Origin: Candidatus Acidiferrum typicum
GTDB taxonomy: Bacteria > Acidobacteriota > Terriglobia > Acidiferrales > UBA7541
Length of the DNA stretch: 50,024 nucleotides
Assembly (NCBI GenBank): GCA_002478115.1
Contig: DLMH01000092.1
Location: forward strand, 605-50,628
Direction of reading: 5' to 3'
The position numbers were made by a program, and so were the translations under genes. The notes beneath the pieces were generated by a model. The model was not told the origin of the DNA. It was given only the letters and a program-made list of their open reading frames with translations, and did no database searches. Within the stretch, counting starts at the first letter, position 1; every line of letters starts with the position of its first letter. Shown in pieces: positions 33,586 through 41,795 of this stretch.

Positions 33586-34701
33586 TCACGCGCGGGTGCG
33601 CTGGAATTCGCGCATGAAGCCCGTCAGGGCTTCGACGGCGTCGAGCCCCACGGCATTGTACAGCGAGATGCGCATGCCGCCCACGGAGCGATGCCCCGGC
33701 GTGCCGATCAAGCTGGCGGCAGTGGCGTCCTTGGCAAATTGCTTTTCGACGGCTTCATCGCCGCCGGCCACGCGGAACACCACGTTCATCAGCGAGCGGG
33801 AAGATTTCTCCACGGGGCAGCGGTAGAAGCCGTTGCTGTCCTCGATGGTGTGATACAGAAGTTTGGCCTTGGCTTCGTTGCGTTTCTGCATCCCGGCCAG
33901 CCCGCCTTCGCCGGCGATCCACTCGGTCACCAGGCTCAGGACGTACACCGCAAACGTCGGCGGCGTGTGGTACAGCGACTTTTCCTTGATGTGCGTGCGG
34001 TATTGCAGCAGCGAAGGCAGATTCTTGTCCGCGCGCTCGGCCAGATCCTTGCGCACGATCACCACGGTCACGCCGCTGGGGCCGAGATTCTTCTGCGCCC
34101 CGGCGAAGATCAGCCCAAACTTGGAAACATCCATGGGACGCGAGGCGATGTCGCTGGACATGTCCGCCACCAGCGGTGCCGCCGAAGCGGGCAGCTCCGT
34201 GTACTGCGTGCCCTCGATCGTGTTGTTGCTGCAAATGTAAGTGTAGGAAGCGTCGGGCGAGAGCTTGATCTCCTCGCGCCGCGGCAGCCGCGCAAACTTT
34301 TCCGCTTCCGTGGAAGCGGCGATGTTGTGCAGCACGCCCTTCTTCAGTTCACCGATGGCCTTTGCGGTCCACATGCCCGTGTGCAGCACATCCACCGGCT
34401 TGCCCGGCAGGCACAGGTTCATCGGCGCCATGGTGAACTGCATGCTCCCCCCGCCTTGCACGAAGATCACCGCGTACTCTTCCGGGATGGCCAGGAGCCT
34501 GCGCAGGTTCTGCTCCGCGGCGTTGTTGATGGCCTCAAATTCCGCGGAGCGGTGCGAAAGTTCCATCACGGACATGCCGGTACCGCGATAATCCAGCAGC
34601 TCTTCGCGGATGCGCTCCAGCACAGGCAGCGGCAGCGCGGCGGGTCCGGCGTTGAAATTGAAGGCGCGCTTGACGGCGCGTAGGGGTGCAGTTGTGCTCA
34701 T
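33586..34701 (-). CDS. serC: Phosphoserine aminotransferase
   Basis: A 371-residue PLP enzyme of class V aminotransferases. RAFNFNAGPAALPLPVLERI, then GTGMSVMELSHRSAEF, FVQGGGSMQFTMAPMNL, NNTIEGTQY, ADMSSDIASRPMDVSKFGLIFAGAQKNLG (the PLP-binding Lys in AGAQKNLG) and GMRISLYNAVGLDAVEALTGFM follow the SerC pattern. It converts 3-phosphohydroxypyruvate and glutamate to phosphoserine in serine biosynthesis, and by analogy can act in pyridoxine synthesis. Start ATG 34701 lies at the family-typical position; the frame extends to 35088 but that part is translated repeat DNA. Upstream 34702-35529 has no gene. Confidence 0.95.
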   Translation of the reverse strand: MSTTAPLRAVKRAFNFNAGPAALPLPVLERIREELLDYRGTGMSVMELSHRSAEFEAINNAAEQNLRRLLAIPEEYAVIFVQGGGSMQFTMAPMNLCLPGKPVDVLHTGMWTAKAIGELKKGVLHNIAASTEAEKFARLPRREEIKLSPDASYTYICSNNTIEGTQYTELPASAAPLVADMSSDIASRPMDVSKFGLIFAGAQKNLGPSGVTVVIVRKDLAERADKNLPSLLQYRTHIKEKSLYHTPPTFAVYVLSLVTEWIAGEGGLAGMQKRNEAKAKLLYHTIEDSNGFYRCPVEKSSRSLMNVVFRVAGGDEAVEKQFAKDATAASLIGTPGHRSVGGMRISLYNAVGLDAVEALTGFMREFQRTRA

Positions 34702-34859
34702 GGTTTGAAATGCCTTTCCATGAAAAATTTGCGGTGCTTCCGTGGGTGCCGCCCTCCGCAGGACGCGCTCGGGGCAAGGGAGTGGACCGCCACATAGCAT
34801 AACAGACTCGAAGAGCCAAACTCGATAAACGAAATTGGAAAAAGGCGCTGGCTCGCGAT

Positions 34860-35300
34860 GGTAGAGCTCCTGGGTGGCCCATCCTTGCGGGTTTGGTTTA
34901 TGCAAGGGTGGGTCTTGGGGGTGTGGGCGCCCCATCCTCGTTTTGTGAGGGTGAGTCTTGGGGTTCTCTCCGTTCCTGTAGGGGCACACGATACATCGTG
35001 CCCCAGATCGACCGTGCCCGCCTCTCTCTTTCTTAAGTAGTGGCCGGTCTTCAGTCCGGTTCTTGGGTTCTCTTGCCATTCCTCCCACGCTGTCATCCCG
35101 ACCGGAGCGGCCCGATTTTTTCTTCCGCGCCGAATTGTGGCGCGTCGGGCCGCGGAGTGGAGGGATCTCTCTTTCCGCCTGTCAATCGCCCCGCCTCCCA
35201 TCCCGCCTCTCCCTTTCTGATGTAGTGGCCGGTCTTCAGACCGGTTCTTGGGTCGCTCTTGCCTTCCCTCTTCGTCATCCCGATCCCGCAAAGGCGGGAG
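34860..35300. repeat. Gene-free region with several families of REP-like palindromes
   Basis: 34702-35529 has no credible gene. GTAGTGGCCGGTCTTCAG followed by (T/A)CCGGTTCTTGGG occurs at about 35036 and 35222. A palindrome containing GGGCACACGATACATCGTGC lies near 34982 and returns at 40477 in another form. A GCCCCATCCTCG..TGAGGGTG unit near 34930 has a partner near 36430. The repeat units have compact GC-rich stems and no shared coding frame, consistent with dispersed non-coding repeats. Confidence 0.7.
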
Positions 35301-35523
35301 AGGAATCTGCTTTTCTCTTGCCTCCTGATCGCTGGTCGCTGATAACTCTCTTCTCAGAAACCCTTTGTTTTGATTTTGTTGCGCACTGTCGGTGCAGGAG
35401 GTGAGCGCGCTGGAGATCTGCGCAGCGCGGGCGGCCTTGTGCCGAGTAGTCACAACGCATGATACCACACTATTTACTAACTGTCAATATATATTAACAG
35501 GGTAATAGTCACAAAATTGGAAC

Positions 35524-35570
35524 TTTCCGTTAGGGGGTCGGAGCTTTAGCTCCGACATTAATTGCTTGGC
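35524..35570. repeat. 47-bp direct repeat, left copy, at the RAYT 3' end
   Basis: The 47 bases from TTTCCGTTAGGGGG to TGCTTGGC differ from 36114-36160 at a single position. It contains GTCGGAGCTTTAGCTCCGAC (35537-35556), a palindrome also found at 32879. This copy covers the final codons of the RAYT gene. Confidence 0.9.
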
Positions 35571-36048
35571 TTTCCCTGGGCTTCAGCCCCTGAGGAATCG
35601 GATCTAGTGTAAATTGCTCGCCGGCTGATCCCCACCGCCAATCCTCGGCCCTCCCGACAAACCCCGCCGCCACTGGATTCGCATGAATGTAGCGGACTCT
35701 GGAGAGGTAGTCGGCGGTGTCCCGGATGGTGGCCTCATGGAAACCCGCTTGCCAAATCTCCATCCGATTGCCGCGTTTCTGGCGAATTTCATGAGAGCTC
35801 CCACCTTTAATGAGCTGCATTGCTTTTTCCAAGGAGGTGGCGTCCGAGGGAGTCAACAACAAGTGCAAATGGTTGGGCATAAGAACAAATTCATGCAACC
35901 GATAGGCTCCTGCCATTCGGTAGTGGAGCAGCTTGGCAATCACGATCTCAGCGATTTCGTGGACTTGAAACACAGCGACATTCTGAGCCGCCTTTGTCGT
36001 GACGAAGTAGGTGCCTCCGATGGCCGTATGGTGCTGGAGTCTTCCCAT
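35530..36048 (-). mobile_element. REP-associated tyrosine transposase (RAYT/Y1 transposase)
   Basis: A 172-residue single-domain HUH-type transposase. FVTTKA near the start, the metal-binding HUH variant MPNHLHLLLTP (His60, His62) and YIHANPVAAGFVGRAEDWRWGS (Tyr120, near the catalytic Tyr) are diagnostic of the RAYT family. Such enzymes cut and move REP palindromes as single strands. The gene is flanked by the same palindrome on both sides: the C-terminal codons run into the repeat at 35537 and another copy lies at 36127, giving a REPtron-like arrangement. The tail (ESQAINVGAKAPTP) is translated repeat and may be dispensable. Confidence 0.85.
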
Positions 36049-36113
36049 GATTCGGAGTCCTCAGCGGCTAAACAGCTTGCGGAAAACGTCTGCAATCCAG
36101 CGGGTCGGAGCAG

Positions 36114-36160
36114 TTTCCGTTAGGGGGTCGGAGCTTTAGCTCCGACATTAAGTGCTTGGC
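36114..36160. repeat. 47-bp direct repeat, right copy, upstream of RAYT
   Basis: Partner of 35524-35570 (46 of 47 identical), with the palindrome at 36127-36146. It lies 66 bases upstream of the RAYT start. The two copies in direct orientation enclose the gene. The following 36161-36908 has no gene apart from further palindromes. Confidence 0.9.
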
Positions 36161-36275
36161 CACCATTGGGCTTTCGCGCCTCTTGCGTCCGCCGTTTTTT
36201 GGCGGAAGCCCCTGAAGAAAGCCTTTCCAGCATTTTTCCTCAGCGGCTAAAGCCGGTTGTGTGTCGATTCTTTTT

Positions 36276-36501
36276 GTCGGACCTGAAGGTCCGACCCCCT
36301 AAATTGGAAAACCGGGGCGGCGCAGAGCGGCTGTCTATAACTGTATAGATATATAATGTCTATGGTATCTGCGCAACTTGTTTAGCGGAGAGTCGGCCGC
36401 CGAGGGTGGGTCTTGGGGTGCTGGTGCCCCCTCCTCGCTTTGTGAGGGTGGGTCTTGGGGTTCCCTCTTCCTCCTCAGGGGGTCGGAGCTTCAGCTCCGA
36501 C
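36276..36501. repeat. Two further REP-like palindromes in the gene-free stretch after RAYT
   Basis: GTCGGACCTGAAGGTCCGAC lies at 36276-36295 and GTCGGAGCTTCAGCTCCGAC at 36482-36501. Both are variants of the 20-mer flanking RAYT: the stem changes are compensated on the opposite arm and only the loop differs (TGAA, TTCA). Such co-variation suggests that the stem is what matters. Confidence 0.75.
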
Positions 36502-36908
36502 ATACAGGTCTCCCCAAAAGAAATACTCCCAAGATCTGTCATCCTGGCCGCCCTTGTCGGCATCGGTAATTACCTTGTTATCCGCGGAAGCAATTTGTAG
36601 ATGGCACGCGGCGCCCAGAAGCATCAATAGAAAAAGCCATTGTGCGGAATCAAGCCGGCACAACGATCGGACTGGCGGCATTCGGAGCTCCCTTTCGCGT
36701 AGTTGAAAGCGCCCCGCTTCTTCCTCCGCGCACCCGCGAAGTTACATCCGTCAGGGCGGGCGGCAACTGGCGGCTTGGCGGCGGACACGCGGGTGCCACA
36801 TCCGCCCGATCACTTCAGTGGTCCACCCGCCAAGTCAGTTATATGCGGGTAACAAGTTGTTACCGAATGAGTGCGCGGTCACGCTATCTCTGATATCTTG
36901 TCCTCAAC

Positions 36909-37523
36909 ATGCGTGACTCAGATATTCGGCTATCGCTGAGGCAGCACCTCGCTACGAAATTTGGAAATGACCCCGCAACGTTGATTGTCGATGAGTTCAG
37001 TCTGTGCTGCGGAAGAGTTCGAGCTGATATTGCCGTAATTAACGGCGAAATGAAGGGCTTTGAAATCAAGAGCGACGCAGATTCACTACGCCGTCTGACT
37101 ACGCAATTAACCTTTTATGGCAAGGTTTTCGATACTGCCACCATCGTGGTCGGCCCTCGCCATCTCAACAAGGCCACAGAACTCGTACCCCCCTGGTGGG
37201 GTATACTCCTCGCCATTGAAGACTCCTTCCCAACTGTCAAACTGGAGTGCATTCGTGTGGAAGGAAGAAACCCACAAGTGGATCCGCAGGCTTTAGCACA
37301 ATTGCTATGGAGAGATGAAGTCCTTTTGTATCTACGTCTTCACAATTTACACAAAGGGCTTCTCCGCAAGCCACGGAAGCTTATCTGGGAACAATTCGTC
37401 AAGAGCTTTACGGCGGTGGAGTTGCAGGGGATCGTTCGATCACAGCTCAAGGCTAGGAAAAATTGGCCACCTGTCGCAGCACGAACGAAATGTGATGCGA
37501 GGTGCCGACCGCCCTCCACGTAG
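36909..37523 (+). CDS. sce7726-family protein, predicted PD-(D/E)XK nuclease
   Basis: A 204-residue protein. MRDSDIRLSLRQHL opens the family, and VRADIAVINGEMKGFEIKSDADS places Asp40 and Glu52-x-Lys54 in the order of a PD-(D/E)XK nuclease core; QLTFYGKVFDTATIVVGPRH supplies the next strand. Members of the sce7726 family sit next to sce7725/beta-family genes, as here. The function is not established; nuclease activity and a defence role are inferred. The last 20 or so codons overlap tail-to-tail with the beta-family gene. The gene and neighbours are less GC-rich to the eye than the core, suggesting transfer. Confidence 0.7.
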   Translation: MRDSDIRLSLRQHLATKFGNDPATLIVDEFSLCCGRVRADIAVINGEMKGFEIKSDADSLRRLTTQLTFYGKVFDTATIVVGPRHLNKATELVPPWWGILLAIEDSFPTVKLECIRVEGRNPQVDPQALAQLLWRDEVLLYLRLHNLHKGLLRKPRKLIWEQFVKSFTAVELQGIVRSQLKARKNWPPVAARTKCDARCRPPST

Positions 37524-38529
37524 TCAGATTCCCGGAACTCGAACGTCTACCGGCGCACTCACCGATAAACCAGTCACCCCAACTAAACTCCGGCCCGGAG
37601 TACTCTCCACTGCTAACGAGGGTGTCTGAAAGATCATGGAACTGCCCATACCCATGATCCCTCAAGTTTTGGCCCTTAAGGATGAGCCAATCGTCATCAG
37701 TTGTATATCGAATGCTCGCGGATGCTCTCATGATTCGCGGGTCAACTTCAGGTGGCTGAGGGTGCGCTATCGCATAGTCACCGAAGACCGGCATCCTCGG
37801 GACAATCGAGGTCTTAATAATATTCCGCCACAGTCTCCATTCCAACCTCGACACCGTAGAGATATTCAACGGGGGTAAACCCATCAAATCGACAGGAAAG
37901 CCTGTAGCGGAAATCGCAAAGGACCGCCATTTGCTCAGATACGGTAGGTTCCGTATCATCGAAACAACGTCTGTGACAGTCTGAGTGCTTACTCCGCTGT
38001 CCAAAGAGCCTAGATCCAACAGCAGATCGACTTCGCCCACGGACACTCCAACGCACTTCAGAATCTCAGCTAATTTGGATTCCAATTCCGGCTGCTCAAA
38101 GTCTTCCGTCTGGATCCTGAAGCACATACCGCGATGGTCCCTCGCGGCGATTCTTCTACACGCGCGCTGATAATCCTCCCCGCGCACCAGAGCCGTGACC
38201 GGGATTACCTTGAGTCCCCCTTTCCTTGTTCGCTCGAAGAGATTCTCCATGGGATGGGCCCCATCAGACATCCTCTCTTTCTCGCCAATCCAGAGGAAGT
38301 CAAGAAACATTGGATGGTACATACCCCATGATTTTGCGAGCAATCCATCCACTTTAGAAAGGTGCTGATCGACACTCTTTGCTGGTTGATCGTTTGCGTG
38401 GTCCCATGGAATGGGTGGTATCTCGATTAGAGGGGTTACGAAACACTTTTCGTCTGGGCGCATGTTGCGCAATGCCCCAAATTCTCCCAACTTCCCCTTG
38501 AGGACTGGCACATATTTTCGCTGGGTCAT
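37453..38529 (-). CDS. Beta-family protein (T4 beta / sce7725-like)
   Basis: A 358-residue protein opening with RKYVPVLKGKLGEFGALRNM and containing PLIEIPPIP, GLKVIPVTALVRG, VDLLLDLGSLDSG and the C-terminal WGDWFIGECA, the recognised pattern of beta-family proteins (PF14350, named for phage T4 beta protein). Its molecular role is uncertain. It follows the HTH-ImmA gene after 13 bases on the same strand, so these are probably one operon, and converges with the sce7726-like gene with a 71-base overlap. Such linkage is frequent for sce7725/sce7726 pairs and hints at a joint defence-like function. Confidence 0.7.
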   Translation of the reverse strand: MTQRKYVPVLKGKLGEFGALRNMRPDEKCFVTPLIEIPPIPWDHANDQPAKSVDQHLSKVDGLLAKSWGMYHPMFLDFLWIGEKERMSDGAHPMENLFERTRKGGLKVIPVTALVRGEDYQRACRRIAARDHRGMCFRIQTEDFEQPELESKLAEILKCVGVSVGEVDLLLDLGSLDSGVSTQTVTDVVSMIRNLPYLSKWRSFAISATGFPVDLMGLPPLNISTVSRLEWRLWRNIIKTSIVPRMPVFGDYAIAHPQPPEVDPRIMRASASIRYTTDDDWLILKGQNLRDHGYGQFHDLSDTLVSSGEYSGPEFSWGDWFIGECAGRRSSSGNLTTWRAVGTSHHISFVLRQVANFS

Positions 38530-38542
38530 CGTTCCAAACCAC

Positions 38543-39640
38543 CTATCCTTTCCTAGATAACCATGTAAAGTGCCTTTTCAAGTTGTTGCAGTGAGTGGGG
38601 GGAAGCACCCGATCATGTTGAAGCCTCCCGACAACAATTCCAGCAGCAATACCTAATTCATGAGCAAACCGGCTAATCGCGGCACAACTCAGGGACCTTA
38701 GTCGTATGAATTTCTTGTATTCGCCCTCGGGAATCAAGAAATCACGCGCGAAAGAATCAGCCTGGAGCTCCTTCTCGCTTTTGGTCAAGATATCGGTTTC
38801 AACAAAAAGGTCCCGCTTGCCGTGCAGAAGAATGTGTCCTGCTTCGTGAAAGAAAGTGAACCAAAGATGATCGTCTGTCTTATAGCGCAAGCTCAACTGT
38901 ATTAGAGCGTTTGAGGGGGATACCCATCTAGTTGCCCCCCAAGCGCAGGTCTTTGGTAACTCTGGTACAAATACGACTTTTACCCCCGCTCTTCTGCATT
39001 CGTTCGTCAGGATCTCACCGAAGTTCTGGGGTAATTCACGAGTCAACGTCCTGATGCGGACAAGGATTTGCCTAAATGCGGCGGCATCGAATTCCACCGC
39101 ACCTATCTTCAAACCCTCAATCTCTCCTTTTCTCAACCATGCTGCGACGGCTCCAGTCTCGCTCCTGAATGTCGGAGATTGGCGAAATACGGCATGGTTC
39201 TCAGCCCATACATGCCCCCAGCTCGAGGACGAAGCCACGCCGAAGAACCTGAGGAGATGTTGAACCTGCTCGATCCTGCTTTCGCTACTCGGGACCCATC
39301 CTAGTTTAGCCATCGCTGAGTATGGAATTTCCTTCAGCCAATCGGTCTGGGATGCAATCGATTCTGCCTCCTTGCTGCGAGCAATGGCTTCACGATATTG
39401 GAGCTCTCGATTGGTCCAAAACGAGGCGGGGACTCCCAACACATGCTCTAGTTGTATGGCTGTCTCAGGCGTAATCGATGCTTTGCCCTTTACTATCTCA
39501 TTGATCGTCTTGAGAGGCCTGCCTGTCCGACCCGCCAGGTCAGCCTGAGACATGCCTCGTTCAAGGAGGATTTCTTGCAGGGTTTCTCCTGGGGGAGACA
39601 CAATATCTGGCACATATTGATTTTTCAGAATTTCACTCAT
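38543..39640 (-). CDS. HigA-type antitoxin fused to ImmA/IrrE metallopeptidase
   Basis: A 365-residue protein. The N-terminal HTH (residues 15-75; PPGETLQEILLERGMSQADLA, INEIVKGKASITPETA) is of XRE/HigA type. The C-terminal half is an ImmA/IrrE peptidase: HLWFTFFHEAGHILLHG puts the zinc motif HEAGH at 265-269, with EKELQADSFARDFLIP providing the third ligand region. It overlaps the toxin gene by 8 bases. The domain pair suggests an antitoxin and repressor able to be inactivated or to cleave a partner regulator. The palindrome at 39989 before the toxin is its likely target. Confidence 0.88.
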   Translation of the reverse strand: MSEILKNQYVPDIVSPPGETLQEILLERGMSQADLAGRTGRPLKTINEIVKGKASITPETAIQLEHVLGVPASFWTNRELQYREAIARSKEAESIASQTDWLKEIPYSAMAKLGWVPSSESRIEQVQHLLRFFGVASSSSWGHVWAENHAVFRQSPTFRSETGAVAAWLRKGEIEGLKIGAVEFDAAAFRQILVRIRTLTRELPQNFGEILTNECRRAGVKVVFVPELPKTCAWGATRWVSPSNALIQLSLRYKTDDHLWFTFFHEAGHILLHGKRDLFVETDILTKSEKELQADSFARDFLIPEGEYKKFIRLRSLSCAAISRFAHELGIAAGIVVGRLQHDRVLPPTHCNNLKRHFTWLSRKG

Positions 39641-39977
39641 GAGTATCCTCCACCTCTTTGACTGTGACTGCCGTCACCTTTGTCCAATCCAGCCCGCCGT
39701 CGGATTTCAGCGGGATTGGATTGTGAGCAGGGTAAAGGATCAAACGGTAGGGGCCGTCTAAATCGATCGATAAATGCAAAGCACGGTTACCTCTCAGCTC
39801 GTGACACCTTCCTGGCAGCGTACGCATAATTTCGAGGTTCGGCACCGCCCGTAAATCATCCAGACGCCGCCGAATAAGTTTTGCTCTATGAACGTTGTGC
39901 AATCGAACCAGACGTTTCCAGTCGTTGTACAACTGTGCGGCGGCCGCGCTCTGAAACTGTATGACCACTTCACGCAC
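39633..39977 (-). CDS. RelE/HigB-like toxin
   Basis: A 114-residue basic protein of the RelE/ParE fold. RRRLDDLRAVPNLEIMRTLPGRCHELRGNRALHLSIDLDGPYRLILYPAH follows the HigB-like pattern (P-G-x-x-H-x-L-x-G... S-V-x-L-x-G-x-x-R-L), with the arginine of YRL as likely RNA-contact residue. HigB toxins cleave mRNA on the ribosome. It begins the operon toxin-antitoxin-beta protein and overlaps the antitoxin by 8 bases (toxin first, as in higBA). Confidence 0.82.
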   Translation of the reverse strand: MREVVIQFQSAAAAQLYNDWKRLVRLHNVHRAKLIRRRLDDLRAVPNLEIMRTLPGRCHELRGNRALHLSIDLDGPYRLILYPAHNPIPLKSDGGLDWTKVTAVTVKEVEDTHE

Positions 39978-39988
39978 CCTCTACAAAA

Positions 39989-40011
39989 ATATTAACCCAT
40001 AGGGTTAATAT
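39989..40011. promoter_or_regulatory. Toxin-antitoxin operator palindrome
   Basis: Perfect 10-bp arms (ATATTAACCC and its complement) flank ATA, 12 bases upstream of the toxin start codon. Position and symmetry are those of an autoregulatory site for the HigA-like protein. The AT-rich arms may also overlap the promoter. Confidence 0.75.
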
Positions 40012-40077
40012 ATTGCAAGAGCCAATTGGTCGACTCTTGCAGTTTGAGGGCGGGGCTTGGGTTCTCTTTCGTTCCTT

Positions 40078-40427
40078 CCTCGTACCAGTTTCTAAACTAG
40101 TACCCACTAAATAATAGTAGACAACTGATAAATAATGTGCTATGATGCCTAGGTTATGTTGCGGGGACGCTGCTCTTGTGCCATTTCGGGTCGCTCCACA
40201 CCCCCACCCTTCGTCCTGTCTTCGCTCTTTCGCATGCTAAGTCCAATTATTCCCGTACATCCACGAGATGCGCCCGTAAGTCCAATCATTCCCGTACATA
40301 CGCAAAAACAGGGGGTGGGGTGTGTTATCTGCATGGTAACGTATCTAAAATATGTCGGCGCGCCGACATTCTCATTTCGGAACGAGAGCACGGTGGTGCG
40401 TGGAGATTTTGTAGCTGCGGGGCTTCA
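40078..40427 (+). repeat. Long non-coding repeat element, copy 1 (with promoter and internal 39-bp repeats)
   Basis: About 350 bp, closely similar to 42720-43057. In order: TAGTACCCACTAAAT; a promoter TAGACA (40118), 17 bases, TATGAT (40141); the conserved GGGGACGCTGCTCTTGTGCC; two 39-base repeat units beginning at 40238 and 40277 (TAAGTCCAAT(T/C)ATTCCCGTACAT); ACGCAAAAACAGGGGG; and ATGTCGGCGCGCCGACAT at 40352-40369. Start codons are not conserved between copies, so an RNA is likelier than a protein. The rest of 40012-40544 carries only a palindrome near 40477. Confidence 0.75.
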
Positions 40428-40544
40428 GCCCCGCCAGCCTGGCATGACTAAAGTCATGCACCTACAGGGACTCGGGCACGATGTATCGTGCCCCTACAGG
40501 AGAAAAGAGCGGCCCGCCTTCCTCTTTTGTAAGAGACGGAGTTT

Positions 40545-41795
40545 TCAGTAGGCCCAGTAGGGGCCTTGGCCACCGGGCGTATTCTGTCCCTCGATGGCGG
40601 TGTACACGTTGCGACCGAAGAAGAAAGGGAGGCCCCAGTCGAACAATCCGGAGTTTGGCCCGCCCAGTCCGTTGACTGCGGCGTCGTCCAGATTGGCAGT
40701 AAGAGTATCGGCGTTGCCCACGACGAAATTGACCGTGCCGGTGGACCCATTCAGTCCCCGGTTGGTTGCAGAAAGATTCTGTGTCGAGGACGGGCAATAC
40801 CAGAAAGTGGCGTCGGCACAAACCGGTATTCCGGTGGTGTTTGAGTCCAGGAAATAGAAGCCATTCGACCCGCTGTCAATAAAACTGGCGTCCTGGTAGG
40901 TGATGCCATCGAAAACCGTGGTGAAATTTCCAGTCGAGGGATCGACGGTATAAACCGTCACGCTTCCAAGCGCGTTATTTGATTGCGTGCCGATACCAAA
41001 GATGAGCGAGCCGGTGACGCTCGTCTCGGCCCCCGAAACCGCAGGCAATTCAATGATGACGCCATTATTATCCGTAGCAAACAATGTCACCGGATTCTGC
41101 ACCTGGTTAGAGATACTTTCCGTGGTACTTTCCGTGGTGATTTCGCAACCCGTAGACGGACATGCGAAATACACTCCGGGGTTGGATGCGCCACTCTGCG
41201 TGCAAGCAGTGCCACAGTCCTGCGCAAAGCTCCCTATCCCGAGAATGCCATTCGCGCCCAGACTCGCAAGATCATCTTCTAGCGGCAGACCAAAACTCGT
41301 ACAGCTGTTCGGTACCGTGGAGAAATTTGAACTGCCTATGACCTGAATGGGCAGCGACTTCGCCTGCTCCCCTGCGATGGTCATATCTGCGGTTTGGACC
41401 GGTCCCCAAGTAACGCCGTCGACAAAGGGAAAACACTCGACAACGGGACTCCCATTAGAGCCGGTCTGTTGGGGAAGCGAAAGCGTAAGGGCCGAGGACA
41501 AGATCCTGAGTCCTGAAGACCCGGTATCAACCAAGATGCCGCTAATCGTCTGACAATTTGTCGTGCTGCCAGGGACGCAGACGGTCACGCTCGTGAATGC
41601 GCCATCAAGATAGGGGAGGTTATACGGAGGACCCGCAGTCGGTCCGGTATTGACTTCAATTGCCTGCACGTTCGATGTCGGGGAGGGAACCGAGGTGCTA
41701 CTGCCGCCGCCGCTGCCTCCTGAGCAGCCCACCGTCGCCGCCAGGGCCGCTGCCAAACTCAAGGAAAGGAATCCATGCAGATGCACGCGTTTCAT
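40545..41795 (-). CDS. DUF3443 lipoprotein, predicted pepsin-like aspartic protease
   Basis: A 416-residue secreted protein. The signal ends at a lipobox (ATVGC, Cys24), followed by a low-complexity Gly/Ser/Thr linker. Two aspartic motifs, ILVDTGSSGLRI (Asp90) and FIDSGSNGFYF (Asp307), about 217 residues apart in otherwise parallel beta-rich lobes, suggest a bilobal pepsin-type fold. Cysteines distributed through the lobes may form disulfides. The family (DUF3443) commonly pairs with DUF2844, as here. Activity is inferred from motifs. The two genes overlap by four bases and share an operon. Both long non-coding repeat copies flank this pair. Confidence 0.85.
   Translation of the reverse strand: MKRVHLHGFLSLSLAAALAATVGCSGGSGGGSSTSVPSPTSNVQAIEVNTGPTAGPPYNLPYLDGAFTSVTVCVPGSTTNCQTISGILVDTGSSGLRILSSALTLSLPQQTGSNGSPVVECFPFVDGVTWGPVQTADMTIAGEQAKSLPIQVIGSSNFSTVPNSCTSFGLPLEDDLASLGANGILGIGSFAQDCGTACTQSGASNPGVYFACPSTGCEITTESTTESISNQVQNPVTLFATDNNGVIIELPAVSGAETSVTGSLIFGIGTQSNNALGSVTVYTVDPSTGNFTTVFDGITYQDASFIDSGSNGFYFLDSNTTGIPVCADATFWYCPSSTQNLSATNRGLNGSTGTVNFVVGNADTLTANLDDAAVNGLGGPNSGLFDWGLPFFFGRNVYTAIEGQNTPGGQGPYWAY

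Noticed and set aside
33424..34683. 419-codon plus-strand frame opposite serC
   Set aside because: Antisense to serC; rich in His, Arg and Gln as expected of reversed GC-rich codons.
34702..35088. N-terminal extension of serC
   Set aside because: Translated repeat DNA; SerC proteins begin near the FNAGPA motif, matching ATG 34701.
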